Source: Xiphias gladius (taxonomy: Eukaryota; Chordata; Actinopteri; Istiophoriformes; Xiphiidae). Taken from it: 64,000 nucleotides of DNA. This document shows, piece by piece, positions 1 to 50,892 of this stretch (the first letter of the stretch is position 1; the number at the start of each line of letters is the position of its first letter). The translations under genes were made by a program, and so were the position numbers. The DNA is taken from the NCBI RefSeq assembly GCF_016859285.1, contig NC_053408.1, positions 4,533,713-4,597,712 of the forward strand, read 5' to 3'. Below the pieces are notes generated by a model. The model was not told the origin of the DNA. It did not search any database and saw nothing but the letters and a program-made list of their open reading frames with translations.

Positions 1-1194
1 AGACCGGTGGATTGTCCTGTTCCAGCACCGGGCGTGTGATCAGACCCTGCTGATTGAAGTTTGTACCATCACAACTCGACTTAAAGCAGTGTATTCACTC
101 CTTTTAAAATTTGTACACATTGCACATTTTCCCCCAGCAGTTACTACATTAACCTACTACATTAATCTTCTGTGAGGAGATTCTGCAAAACAATGGACTG
201 TCTATTTTGACACTGTACATTTTAACAGCACGTTATGCAGAAATCAGAACCTGATTGAGTCGTAACGGGGCCTTTATATTTCACTAGTCAGTACTTTCTG
301 GTCAGACCGTAAGGATGGAATGTATATGTTTGTTAGATTTTGTACTATAACTGGGACAACTTTCACTCACTCGTCTATCTGAGACTGTTTTTTGCTACAC
401 TTACCACTGAAACTATGAAAACGTGTCCTCATTAAATACATTTTTTTGAAAGTCGGTCTGATTTTGTTGTGAACTTTAAATGGATGGAAAGGTATACACG
501 GTGATATTTTACTGAGGGGAGGGAGATTTTGGTTTTGTGGCTTCTTTTTTTTTTTTACCCAAGCCACACAAAAGTTTAACCAAAACCAAAATGTTTGAAT
601 GGGATTATTTCAAATGTGACACACAAAAAAACCCCAACAACTGATCAGAATACTCTTTAATCTGGAAATAATAGGTTTTAATGTTATATCTAAGAATGTA
701 GTGGAATAACAAAGGTCAATTACTGGCTATATCAGTCAAAAAGAGCAACATGTTGTATTTGTCCTTGAATGCTTCCCTTAAAAGCAATACCCGTTTAACA
801 CGCTTGTCTTGTCTAATCAAATACCCACTCAGGACATAGCAGAGGAAAAAAAGGGCCTTTGATTACCAGGGAAGTGCCCCATTCGGTGAATTCAAATCGA
901 AAACTGCAACATTATGCCGCGTATTTCCACTTGAACTTTTAACTCCATTCAAATCTAGCTATACTATTTTGTCATTCATTAGAAAATCCTTCTTTTATGT
1001 CAAAATAGCTGTACAACAGTGAAAAAGTACTATGATACTTGCATTTGAAATTTTATTCTATTAATGTGTTATCAGTACAATGCACCTGAAGTATCAAAAA
1101 TAAAGGAAAATTGTGATCCCTCTGAGTGTTGTATTAATACTGATGCATTCATGTGCAAGCAGAATTTTAATGTCATAGCTTGGTGACGTGTAGC
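1..1194. other. AT-rich flank upstream of dhx8, no gene recognised
   Basis: The first ~60 bases are richer in G+C than the rest, and one + frame is open from the window edge (base 2) to a TGA at 173-175, so the tail of an upstream gene cannot be excluded. I do not recognise the translation. The remainder is AT-rich with stops in all frames. An AATAAA lies near 1098, which could serve a + strand transcript entering from outside, but nothing else supports that. Confidence 0.4.
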
Positions 1195-1480
1195 TACTTT
1201 AAACTATTGAATATACTGTTGGGTAGTTTACTCCATAACAATGCACTGTATTTAATAAGGTTATATGTTTTCTATGTAACACTTAATATGCAAAGCGACT
1301 AGTAACTATAGCCGTAAAACAAATGTAGTGGAGCAGTAAAAAAATGTAGATACATGTACATTTCTACCTGAAATGTGGTGGAGTGGAAGTAGAAAGGGGC
1401 TTAAAAATGGAAAAGCTCCAGTCAAGTACAGTGCTTGACTGCTACTTACACGGTTTTTAATATGTAAACCGTATGTACCG
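1195..1480 (+). repeat. Dispersed fish repeat, family D (copy 1)
   Basis: The segment resembles a common teleost dispersed repeat built around phrases about 'actagtaact', 'gtagtggag' and 'ggagtggaagtag'. A second copy, same orientation, is at 63,545-63,710, where the terminal phrase 'gagtaaatgtactta' followed by 'cccaccactgg' is preserved. The copy ends just before the GC-richer dhx8 promoter. Family name not assigned; recognition is by eye. Confidence 0.55.
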
Positions 1481-1489
1481 TTATCTGCC

Positions 1490-1598
1490 TGTTGGCCGGT
1501 AGGGGGCAGCAGCAGCCGCACATGTCGCTGCAGGACAAGAGAAGAAGAGGCGCTTCTTGGTCAAGTCAAAACAAACTATAAAAAAAAAAAAAAAAAAA
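1490..1598 (+). promoter_or_regulatory. dhx8: Candidate dhx8 promoter and 5' UTR
   Basis: The ~110 bases before the first dhx8 ATG are the only GC-richer stretch in the upstream 1.6 kb. They hold a CTCF-like core (CCGGTAGGGGGCAGC, 1496-1510) and a purine-rich stretch, then an A-run of about 20 directly before the ATG. The ATG context is strong (A at -3, G at +4). A TATAAA-like string at 1577 is only ~20 bases from the ATG, too close to be a normal TATA box. The transcription start is not determinable; somewhere near 1510-1560 is a guess. Confidence 0.45.
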
Positions 1599-2559
1599 AT
1601 GGCTGCTGTAGACGAAATAAAACGTCTTGAATATTTATCTTTGGTGTCAAAGGTGTGCACGGAGTTGGAGAATCATCTGGGAATAAGCGAAAAAGACTTG
1701 GGTAACGTTGCGCTGCATGACAGCATTGTTTTCTCACCTGCTGAACTAGCTAACTCGCCGTCGCTTGAGTACACAACAGGAGTGATAATGTCAACTAATC
1801 GGTGTGTGAAAATTAGCGTGTGTCGCTGAGCATCACTTGCTGTTTTGCAGCTGAATTTATCATCAGCCTCGCCGAAAAGCACCCCACGTTTGAGGAATTT
1901 AAAGCTGTTCTATCAGAAAATGGAGCAGATTTCACAGTAAGGTTTTTAGCAGAACAGAGCTTAATTTTTCATTTGCCAACATGGACGTATTGTGTATCAC
2001 TAAAACCCATATTTCTTTTTTTTTTTTTTTTTTCCCCCAGGATACCCTCAGTGGTAATTTACTTACACTTATTCATACTATGCGCCCCTCACCATCCACA
2101 AGTAAAGGTACAAACGCTTTCCATATGTTTTATGTATTCATAGTTTATGTTCTGCAGCTATTGGCCTACAGTTAAACAATTTGTCCTCGGTGGTTTATGT
2201 CAGCACTTCAACCAGTGGTCAGGCCAAAGAGTGAGAAGGACAAGCTGAAAGAGAAATACCCTGCTTTATGTAAACCTGATGATCCTGTGTGGATGGTAAG
2301 GCTCTCTTAACGACACTTTCTTTTGACAGGCGACTGAGCTTTTCTTCTCTCATTTTCATGTAAACCTTTGTTTGCAGTGCCATAGTCATACATGTAAGCG
2401 ACATATGCAGTTTGGACTATTTATGGAGCAGCTGTTATCACTTTTCCATTAGATTCCCCCTCCTCACAAAGATAAAGGTGATGAGCAGGTTGCCGCAGCA
2501 GCCATGAAGGAGCTGGAGATGCTTATGGCTAAGGATTGTGGGAAAAGCTTTGACAACAG
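1599..2559 (+). CDS. dhx8: Upstream duplicate of dhx8 exons 1-5 (partial)
   Basis: Exons at 1599-1701, 1851-1936, 2041-2107, 2216-2295 and 2453-2559 encode the DHX8 N-terminus starting [15 protein letters not shown], with GT-AG borders at every junction. It is identical in protein to the downstream copy except in the last exon, where it reads GKSFDN against GTSFGN. All frames are open. Exon 5 ends with two bases of a codon, so it can splice in frame to exon 6 at 3874 if the second copy is skipped. Splicing it to exon 2 of the second copy gives an immediate TGA. It therefore could replace the downstream copy, but the two cannot be read in series. The only promoter-like sequence lies upstream of this copy. 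Confidence 0.6.
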
Positions 2560-2561
2560 GT

Positions 2562-2565
<4 letters not shown>

Positions 2566-2645
<80 letters not shown>
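2566..2645. repeat. Poly(A) run, 80 bases
   Basis: An uninterrupted run of 80 A follows the copy-1 exon 5 donor and leads directly into the 5' edge of copy 2. In copy 2 the equivalent run after exon 5 is only ~16 A. It marks the junction of the tandem duplication. Confidence 0.95.
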
Positions 2646-2647
<2 letters not shown>

Positions 2648-2665
2648 ATAAAAAAAAAAACAAAA

Positions 2666-12148
<9,483 letters not shown>

Positions 12149-12654
12149 AGATGCGTCGGGATTATACCAGGTGGACAAACCATGCAGTGCATACTGAGCC
12201 AGCTAATGGCTGAAAAAGACACTTTGGTTTCATTTTTTTAATTTAGCTATGCCTAAGCTAAGCCTTCTACCAGACAAATGGTAATTAAACCTTATTTAAT
12301 CGTCTTTTAGGAATGTTTTTCACAATATTTAAGATTGCTTATCTCAATTAAGTAATCCTTAATTTAGCCATGTTAGCTATGTCGTTACCACTTCAGCAAC
12401 ATTTCCTTTGGTCAAAGTTTCCTATATTGAATTTTCTTTATGAAATATTTAATATATAGCTGATTTTTTTTTTTTTTAATTTGTTCATTATTGTTAACAT
12501 TTGCAATCATCGATGGTGGTTATGCGTGATTGCAGATAAACACTGGATGCACTTCTGTCTGCTGCTGTGCCATATTTATCCAATGTCTTGTTTGCTTGGA
12601 TACTGCGAAATATTTGGCCAAAGCGTGCGCAAGATGTTAAGGCCAAATACTGTT
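12149..12654 (+). other. dhx8 3' UTR / flank
   Basis: AT-rich, with no open frame of interest. It should contain the dhx8 3' UTR. No canonical AATAAA was found here; the best candidate is the variant ATTAAA annotated separately. Confidence 0.5.
12284..12289 (+). terminator. Candidate dhx8 poly(A) signal (ATTAAA)
   Basis: ATTAAA variant hexamer 136 bases after the dhx8 stop codon, followed by T-rich sequence. It would give a short 3' UTR. It is the closest acceptable hexamer I see; other sites further down cannot be excluded. Confidence 0.4.
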
Positions 12655-13010
12655 TCGATTAAAGGAATAGTTCGAAATCGAGTGAAATGGGCTTATCTGC
12701 TTTATTCTAGAGAGTAAGATGAGAAAATTGGTACCACTGTCATGTCTGCCCAGTAAATATGAAGACCCTGCTAGTGGCTGGTTAGCTTAACACAGAGACT
12801 GGAAACGGGAGAAACGGCTGGCTTGACTCTGTCCAAATCTGCCCACCACAACCTCTAAAGCTCACTAAATAACATGTTATAGCTTGGTTTTACATTCCGC
12901 ACGAAAACCAGAGTGTAAAAAATGAGCCAGGCTAGCTGACCCCCCCCCCCCATTTCCAGTCTTTATATTAAAATAAGATTAGCTAAACTGCTGCTGACGG
13001 TAGGAACACG
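12655..13010 (+). repeat. Dispersed repeat family C (copy 1)
   Basis: The segment contains 'ggaatagttcgaaat', 'gagagtaagatgagaa', 'ggttagcttaacacagaga', 'ctctaaagctcactaa' and a C-run, and closely parallels 60,475-60,870 (same orientation). A fragment in the opposite orientation is at 56,630-56,740. It is a known type of abundant percomorph repeat. It occupies the space between the convergent dhx8 and etv4 3' ends. Confidence 0.65.
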
Positions 13011-13090
13011 TTGAGAATACCCACATGTGACTCATGACAAAAACGCAGAAAAGAATAGTCAGGACTTAAGTTTGGGTATTATTATGGGTA

Positions 13091-13096
13091 TTTATT
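13091..13096 (-). terminator. etv4: Candidate etv4 poly(A) signal (AATAAA on - strand)
   Basis: TTTATT on the + strand, i.e. AATAAA on the coding strand, 258 bases beyond the etv4 stop codon. It is the first canonical hexamer downstream and would define a 3' UTR of about 280 bases. Confidence 0.5.
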
Positions 13097-13353
13097 AAGC
13101 AATCTCTTCAACCACAGTCATGTTTATGGATTGAATAGGCCTCAGATGTGAGAGGAATGCAGCTCTTAAAAACAAAACAAAAAAATCCCTAATGAGATTA
13201 ATTTAAAACAAAAACACCATAGCCTTATATACAAGTGGATGGGGTGGGCATGTGCAAGAGGTGCATGGGATTTCAGGGTGTGTATGATGATGGGTTGGTA
13301 CAACAGGAAGTTTTCTGAAGGTGGGGAGAAAGGAGAGAGGGTGGGGGCTGGCT

Positions 13354-43491
<30,138 letters not shown>

Positions 43492-43542
43492 CCGTTAACC
43501 GTTTGTGGTCATTTAGGCTGAGTTGAGTGAGATCCACGCAGC
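43492..43542 (-). other. etv4: Predicted etv4 5' UTR part of the first coding exon
   Basis: Upstream of the ATG on the - strand there is a good splice acceptor: the pyrimidine tract 'ctccctcctctccctgcag' ends at 43,543, which would start this exon at 43,542. That implies at least one further non-coding 5' exon upstream, as is usual for ETV4. Predicted from the acceptor only; transcription reading through is the alternative. Confidence 0.45.
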
Positions 43543-43685
43543 CTGCAGGGAGAGGAGGGAGCGCTGCTTGTGAATGGAGCTGCGTGGAGGCTGCATGCAT
43601 AATGAGCTCCATTCACAAAAAATGCCGAGGGGAAGTGATGGCAAGTGATTACCCAGCGGGCTGCTGCCCTCTTTACAAATCTCTT

Positions 43686-43749
43686 TTGTGTGTGTGTGTG
43701 TGTGTGTGTGAGAGTGTGTGAGTGAGTGAGTGAGTGAGTGAGTGAGTGA
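43686..43749. repeat. (TG)n followed by (GAGT)n microsatellite
   Basis: A TG run of ~12 units passes into about six GAGT tetramers, ~195 bases upstream of the etv4 ATG in gene direction. Confidence 0.95.
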
Positions 43750-43899
43750 CGGACAGCTCGTCGCATTACCTACAAGTTTCAGGTAGAGCTAGTTTTACAC
43801 ATCGGGCAGCTGTTTTGACGCTTTTTTTTTTTTTTGGTAAAATAATGCAGGTTTGTTTGGTTTATGTGCGTTTTTTTATTTTTTTTAAAAACAAACAAA

Positions 43900-44500
43900 C
43901 AAACAAACAAACAAGAAAAAAAGGGAAACACACGTCAGACAGGTCATACAGCGCCTATGAATAACGAGTGCATGACTTTGCAGCCCGTTCCGTCCCCTGG
44001 GCTTCTTGCCACGTCTGCCCAGATTCGCCAGGCTCCGCTTTCTTTCAGAAACACTCCAGCGCTGAAGCCGTGAGGGGAAACAGATGTCGGGCTCGAGGCG
44101 AGTCACAGCAACAGAACCGAGCCCCTGTCCGGCGCAGACGCAACGGACGTGTGCGGCCGGAGTGAGTTTGAACGGGTCTGCGCTGAAGTGGGGACGACTT
44201 TCTGAGCGCCAGCTGTGCTGTCATTTCTGTTAGCAGACACGATTCGGGGATAATGGGGAGACTTGCTTTTCTAGCTCGGGCCAGATGAGGTTCGCGATTG
44301 GTGGATTTCCTCTTTCGGGGGCTCGAATTTCTTGCCATTGTCCGCATGAATACACTGACTTATGAATGAAGTCTCGGTTCCCTGTGCGGGCCAATCAGAA
44401 GTCCGGCAGTCGGGATCCTAGCAACGGCGGGCGGAGCTTGCGCCGCAAGCGGCCAATCATCTCCCGGCAGACTGTAGGCTTTTTATACTGAATTTTCCAG
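43900..44500 (-). promoter_or_regulatory. etv4: Candidate etv4 promoter region
   Basis: The most GC-rich and CpG-rich non-coding stretch near the etv4 5' end (~44,040-44,480). On the - strand there is a TATA-like TATAAAAAG at ~44,479-44,487. GGCCAATCA motifs lie at ~44,389 and ~44,450, an Sp1-like gggcgg at ~44,429 and an X-box-like ctagcaac at ~44,418. The CCAAT boxes are downstream of the TATA element in the - direction, so more than one start, or divergent initiation, is possible. No transcript start can be fixed by sequence alone. Confidence 0.45.
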
Positions 44501-45800
44501 TTGTTTTTCATTCACAAAAAAAAAAAAAAAAAAAAAGAAAGAGAGAGAGAGAGAGGGAGGGAGGGAAAGTTAGAAGGAGAAAAAGAAGAAGGAGAAGGAA
44601 AAAAAACTTCCATTCATAAAAACCTGCCCTGGCGCAAAAGTCCCGACATGTTTTTTTCTGTTCCTGCCCGGACAAACTCAGAGAACCTCACTTTGTTTAC
44701 CTCGCGTCGTGTCTGTGGCCCCCTCCGCTCTCGACAAGCGGCGATCGCGGCCGGGCAGCCGGAAAGTGGCGCTGCCGCCGCGGGAGCCCCTGTGCATCAA
44801 AAACGAGAGTCAAAAACCGGCGTAAACCTTGCCAGGAATATGCATTCTCGCATTCCTGTGGGTTTTTCTAAGTCTACGCCACACACGCACACGCACACAC
44901 GTGCACGCGCACACACGCACGTGCACACACACGCACACAAACCCCACAGGATTTAAAAGTTCTCCGTGAAGCTCTGTACACAAGACCAGCAGAATGGTGA
45001 AATGCTTGTTGCTTATTGAACTTAAACTGGCTAACTAAAGCCACAAGGACTGCCCCCCCCCCCACCCCCCCTCGCTGTAAAGAAGAAGAGTGGGCAGCCA
45101 GGAGACAGGAAACAAAGCTGTGATGGGATCTGAGTTTAGTTTCAGTGGTGACTTGAGAGTCACAGGCAGGGACAATGAGCAGTTTCAGAGCATGTGCGCC
45201 GTCCTCCTCCTCCTCCTCCTCCTCCTCCTCTCTCTTCTGTTGATACTTAATTCAATCTCCATAACAGGTGGTGCTGTACATGTTATTTCCTGCTCAGTGA
45301 TATTTAGATGCACATTTAGATGTACACAACAGGCTATAAATATTACATCAGCCCGGCTCTGTGCAGCCAGCACTGAGCGGTTTCTCCGCAGAGCAGGCCG
45401 GCTCCAGGACATTACAAAAGTAGATCGCCATAGCTGTTTAGTGGTTTTTATATTAAATTTAAGGCACTAGATAAACTCTGCTGTAACCACACGGGCTAAA
45501 ACACTGGTGCCCAAACTAGGGTCCGGTACCCCTGAGAGGCTCTGACAGTGCACCTAAAGGGGTCCCAAGGGGATTGCAAGGGAAAAAGATAGAAATATGT
45601 TACACACAAAAAAAAAAATTCCTTAAATTTTCTTTTCTTTTTCTTTGTTAATGACGGGATAGTTCAACTTCTTCAAATGAAACAATTAGGGGGGGGGTCA
45701 CTCTGCGGTTGAACTCCACGGTAGGGCCATAACCTGTGATCAGAAAGACCGGGAATCACCGAAAAGTAAACCGAGAGAGTTTGTGCCGATGGTTACACAC
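44501..45800. other. Intergenic, low-complexity rich
   Basis: Contains an A-run followed by GA-rich sequence (44,517-44,600), an alternating CA/CG stretch (44,879-44,942), a C-run (45,053-45,070) and a TCC repeat. No gene recognised on either strand. Confidence 0.6.
45202..45231. repeat. (TCC)10 trinucleotide repeat
   Basis: Uninterrupted TCC repeats. They generate a spurious leucine or arginine run in translated frames. Confidence 0.95.
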
Positions 45801-45819
45801 GTCAGCCTCAGCTGTGCTT

Positions 45820-45960
45820 TCTGTTTAGTGCTAATTAGCAAATGTTAGCATGCCCACGTGCTAAATTTAGATGGCGAACATGGTAATACCTTCTGAACAT
45901 CTGCATAGCACTGTCCTTTTGAGAATGTTAGCATGCTAACATTAGCATTTATTCCAAAGC
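45820..45960. repeat. Dispersed fish repeat (gttagcatgctaac type)
   Basis: Repeats 'aatgttagcatgc', 'gatggcgaacatggtaa' and 'tgttagcatgctaacatta', typical of a common non-coding percomorph repeat. It abuts the AT palindrome that follows. Confidence 0.5.
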
Positions 45961-46030
45961 TAAATTATACATACATATACATATATATGTATATGTATGT
46001 ATATATATATATGTATGTATGTATAATTTA
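45961..46030. repeat. AT-rich palindrome
   Basis: The left arm begins 'taaattatacatacat' and the right arm ends with its reverse complement 'atgtatgtataattta'. The centre is alternating TA/TG. It is a 70-bp inverted repeat able to form a hairpin. Confidence 0.9.
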
Positions 46031-46977
46031 ACTTGTAACATTCGTTGATCTCAATCTCAAATTCCAGCCAAGCCACCAGTCTTTTTTTGTTGTATTTAGG
46101 TGTACTCATGTAGATACTGTTTTTTATTCTAGTTCACACACACGGGTTTACGATTCTATCATTTAATTTTGTGTCTTTTATGGTCATGGGACCGTGCTGA
46201 CAATAAGTGGTCAGACTAGATTGGGGCGTTTTTAGTTCTTTTAGAAAAGAAGGATGGGCTTTGCTATGCTAAGACCTCCTTGTGTGAACTGCAAGAAAAG
46301 CTTAAAGAGCCTCTGCTGATGGTTAGATTCCCCTGTATTTCATTTCCGCTTCTTAATTTTATTCCAGATATTATAGCATGACTCAACATCATTGTGTTAT
46401 TACCACACAGTATATTGGCAAATTCCCGCCTTGGCGAAAAAGTTGCATGTGATAACTCACAAGCTACAGCTTTTTCGGCACAAATTCAGCACTTTCCATG
46501 TGAAAATGCTCCCTAATCTCCCCCTCTCTCAACGAAATTAATTTCTCACATGTGAAAAATATTGATATGATTTCAAGTTAATGAAAGAAAGGTTCTGGTG
46601 CGGAAAACCCCTCTCCTTGGCTTGGCCCGTTGTCACTTTTCACCCACGAGTCAAAATTTTTGCATCTGAACTGTCACATGTGATCTCAGGCAGAATGCAA
46701 CGGGAGAAAAGTTGACTCTCGAAACGCGGCATGTGTATGAGAGGCACATGTGTTCTTAATTCACATGTGGTTGAGATCTTTAAATGAAAGGGGCCAGAAA
46801 GAGCCCCCGTTAAATACCTACACAGTGATACACCTACATATACTATTGTGCTGATGCAGTCGTGTTGTTACAGCCTACACGAGGTTTACTACTTCTTTAG
46901 ATCCTTTGGGATGAATGGAAAAAGTGAAGAACAAAGTCAGCGGCCATAGATCCCTTCTCATGTATTCCATTTACAGT

Positions 46978-47011
<34 letters not shown>

Positions 47012-50000
47012 AACGCAACACAGTACCGAAAAGCATTGTGAAATCTATTGTAATAGTCATCCACTCCTGAGTCTAATATAGCTTTGTCAGCAGAGAGATA
47101 AGTACTGACAGAGACAGAGAGGAGACATTTTAAGTTCAGCGCTGTGCTGCGGAGTGGAGTCAAAGTGCTTATTGATCAAAGCTGGCCGCGCTTGATGGAT
47201 GGGTGAAATGTTATTATAGCTTCAGCTGTTCTAGCTATGGACGGACGGAGTGAGATGTCCAGAAGGGATGAAATAGGATGGAGGGTTTGACAGGCCGAAA
47301 GAAACAAAGCATGGGAGATGAAACAGGGAAAAGAAAAAGCGAACGACGACAGCACACGGAAGCAGGACAGAGCGAGAGACACAAAAAAAAAGGATATTGG
47401 GAGAGAAAAGACAGAAAGAGCCAGGGCCGAGGCGTCTGTGGGGGATGGTGCTGTGTGAAAGGGTCGTCGACAACACCTCTCCGTCTTTCCTCTCTCCCTC
47501 TCTCTAGAGCTTCGCCTTCCTCCCTCCTCCCTCCTACTCCTCACTCGCTCCAGATGAGGCTGATGGTGACTGATAAACAAGTGAAGATCTTTGATAAAAT
47601 CAAGGACGTCGCACAGGGACTTACAGGAAGCATGATCCGCGATCAAAACATGCAATTACACCCATGTTTTGTTTTCTTCAACTCTGACTGTACTGACATG
47701 TTCTTTTCTAAGATTTTTTCTTTTTTTTTGGATTTATTCATTCCGATGTGACCTTAGCCCACTGTAAGCCAAATTCTTGATGCATGCACAGGAAATCATA
47801 AGGAAGAAAAACACTTACTCCACAACTGACAAGGTCACTTTAAGGTCCATTAAGTCATTTTTCTGGGGCTTTCGATCACATCACATGAGCTTTGTCAGCC
47901 CATGACGTGTCTCCAGATGTCATGGAATCGTAGATGTTCAGATTTCCTTTTTTTTCCACTGTAGCTGTAATTGAAAACTTAGTTAAGTATTTATTCCACT
48001 TCATAATATTACACGGTGCCCTGTGCACAAACAAAAACAAACACATGCTCATCAAAACATTTTGATTTTTAGATGACTAAAATGACAATCAGTCTGACCC
48101 TGCTCTCTATGATATGAATGAAGGGAATTCAAAGTATCTATGTTTTTTCTCCCAAATCAGTTTGTGCATGTGAATTTACCTGCCCCTGCACGGATGCTTA
48201 TCAACTCTTGGTTCATTTCATAAACTTGCCCATCTTCACCTCGCTGCGGTCCATGGTGTGCGTGCGGCGGCCACAGCCCCGCTGAGAATGTAATGGATTC
48301 CCATAACAAGCACTGCACTGCTTTGCCAATGCCAAAACCAAAACCGAACCATATGGGTTCAACCCATCTGTGCCAACATATAAACCCCTCCCCACAAAAA
48401 AATGTAATGTTTATTTATTTGGCTTTGTTCAGTCTTTCTGGAGTACTCACTCAATGCACAAGTGGCTGTGTTTGAAAAAATGTGTTGTACCTCAGCTTCG
48501 AATTGATGAAAAAGGTCACTATAAAAACTGCTCATACATACATTGATATAGTGTTCTGAGATTGAAAAGTGTAATTTTTAAGAAACTTGTTTAAACCTGC
48601 TGTGAGTCTTTTTTTTTTTTTTTGGCCACTTGATGGGTAGAAGCCTGGAAACGAGCTGTAAACACAACCTGGTCATACGATCACCTTTTAAGCTGATACG
48701 GCAAACAATTGTCTATTTACACATCCAACAGACACAGTGCAACATTATCATTCACTTCGGGATCATATTTCCGGCTTTTAGCTCTGTTTTGCTCTCCGCC
48801 AGGTCCTGAGGGAGATACGGTATCTGGCTCTTTACCTGCTAAATGTTCCGTCATTTTCGCCCGCTAGTGACTAACTAGCGGCCTTGCCTGTCTGCTGTTC
48901 GGTGCTGGGCAGGTGCTGTACCGCGGGTGTTTTCCGATCTAAAAAACAGCCGCCTATCGCTGCTGGAGACGGGACTGATGAGAGCAGTAAGACTGAACCA
49001 GAACCGTAAAGCTGCAGGCGAGGGAAACCAAAACAGTGAGTTGAGAGATGCTAAACCGCTCCGTATAGCTGAGGGGGACTGCAGAGACGGGTGATAGTTT
49101 TCTGTGGGTTTGTCATTTTGAGTGACCCCTATCACAAGCGAGCAATCATGTGATCCAATCTTAATATAAAAATAGCCAAGTGTAGCTGCTTTAAGTTTAA
49201 AAACACATTCCAACATGTGGAATACTTTAACTTTCTTCATATCTTATAAAAAAACTAATAAAAACCCAGAAACTATCACATGACATTCATTGTACATGGA
49301 TGACGTTAGTTCTCATTATGAATGTTGGCCATCACAGGACCAGGGAAACAAACGCGACTTGCCCTCGGGCTGGTGGCCGTCAGGGAGCCCGGTTTGTTTG
49401 GACTGTGGAACGAGCGTCAGAGGAAGAGCAGCTTCTCTCACGTGCCATGCCAACTGGAAAATGATTCCTAATGCAAACATTCATTGTGCGAAACACAGGG
49501 CAGTCTGTGTGCATTTGTGCGATTGTTTCACATGCCCTTGTAACTTGCTTGCGTGTCTGTGCCCAGAGACCAAACCTTTTCCAGTTTCTCTTCCAGAGTG
49601 ACCAAAAATAATATCAACTCGACGTAAGTTCCCTGATGTTTCTCACATCCTTACTATACCACGCTGCCAAATCTGGACCCCCACCCCCCCCAGGCTTCCT
49701 TGTGTCCTGCCTGTGCTAAATCCAAGGTGCCTGATTTATATCCAGGAGCCTATTTTTGCAGACAATACATACCTCAAAATAACTCCAGACAAAATAGAGC
49801 CAGCTATGTTTGTTGCATGACTTTTAAAATGCAAAGAATACCTCCTTAAAAGGTCATGCTGGGTCTTTAGAACTTGTAACCTCCCTGGAAAGATGCGAAT
49901 GTTTAGGGGGTTAAAGTACTCTATATCATGTTGCTGATGGAGAGCCGTCCTGAACATAGACGTGTCAGTGCCTTGATTATGAGAGAGCACCTTTACCGCG

Positions 50001-50858
50001 AACCTGCCGTATTTCAAAGGAAAGCTAAAAGTTGATTTGCGAGTCACTTCTGTTGACACCAGTGGTTGTTAGCTAGGAGATGGTTCCAGGATTTTGATTT
50101 ACACCCCCTGGGCGTTGTGCTTCTGAAGCTGGTGCAGGGGATTGTCACTGCCTGCCGGGTTTCAGACCCCAGAGACACGTCGAGTGATTTCCCGCCCGTG
50201 CACCACCCCTGTGGAATTCCTGGCAGTGATGTTCAGTCGGGACCACAGACAGGCTTGGCTTGCCTCAGTCGACCCCCCCCCCCCCAAGCAACAGATGAGC
50301 TTCAGTGGAGGTGTGGGTATGTGTGTGAGAAGAAAGAGAATGAGACAGAAAGAGATCTTTATTAGTGTGTTTATGAAAGTGTGTGTGTGTGTTTCATGTT
50401 TAATGCATGCGTCCACGTATGTGTGCTCCCATACATCTCCCCCTTCTTTGCCTGTGTGTGCTGTAACATCCGCCCAAGGCCTGTTCTTCATTCCCCCAGG
50501 ACACTGCACCGTTGCTGGGATGCCTGCTTGTGTATAGTCATAGTCAGGAAATGTCACTGTTGGCATCTGACGAGGGCTAGTGCGCCAACCCAAGCGTGCC
50601 TCCTAGCCACCTGCGGCCCAACCTCCTCTGCCACAGACACTGGCTCGCTTGTTTGTTCACCGACCCTTCCTTGCCATTCCCCTCCAAAGTCAGCCTGTCT
50701 GGCCTGCCCTGGGCCTGTGAAAGATCAATCAGGTGAGCACAATAGCATTTATAGGGGTGTTTTTGACTGGCAGCCCTGTAGAGTGGTGGCTGCCATGCAG
50801 CTGCACCGGCCCAGCTGAGCTGCCAGTTAAAACACAAAGCTGACTCTAAACTCTCGCC

Positions 50859-50892
<34 letters not shown>

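Noticed and set aside
2..175. Frame open from the window edge, possibly the tail of an upstream gene
   Set aside because: Short, not recognisable, composition becomes AT-rich after ~60 bases, and no splice or poly(A) evidence ties it to a gene.
43690..43749. Possible CRISPR-like or other structured repeat array
   Set aside because: It is a simple TG/GAGT microsatellite in a vertebrate genome, without spacers.
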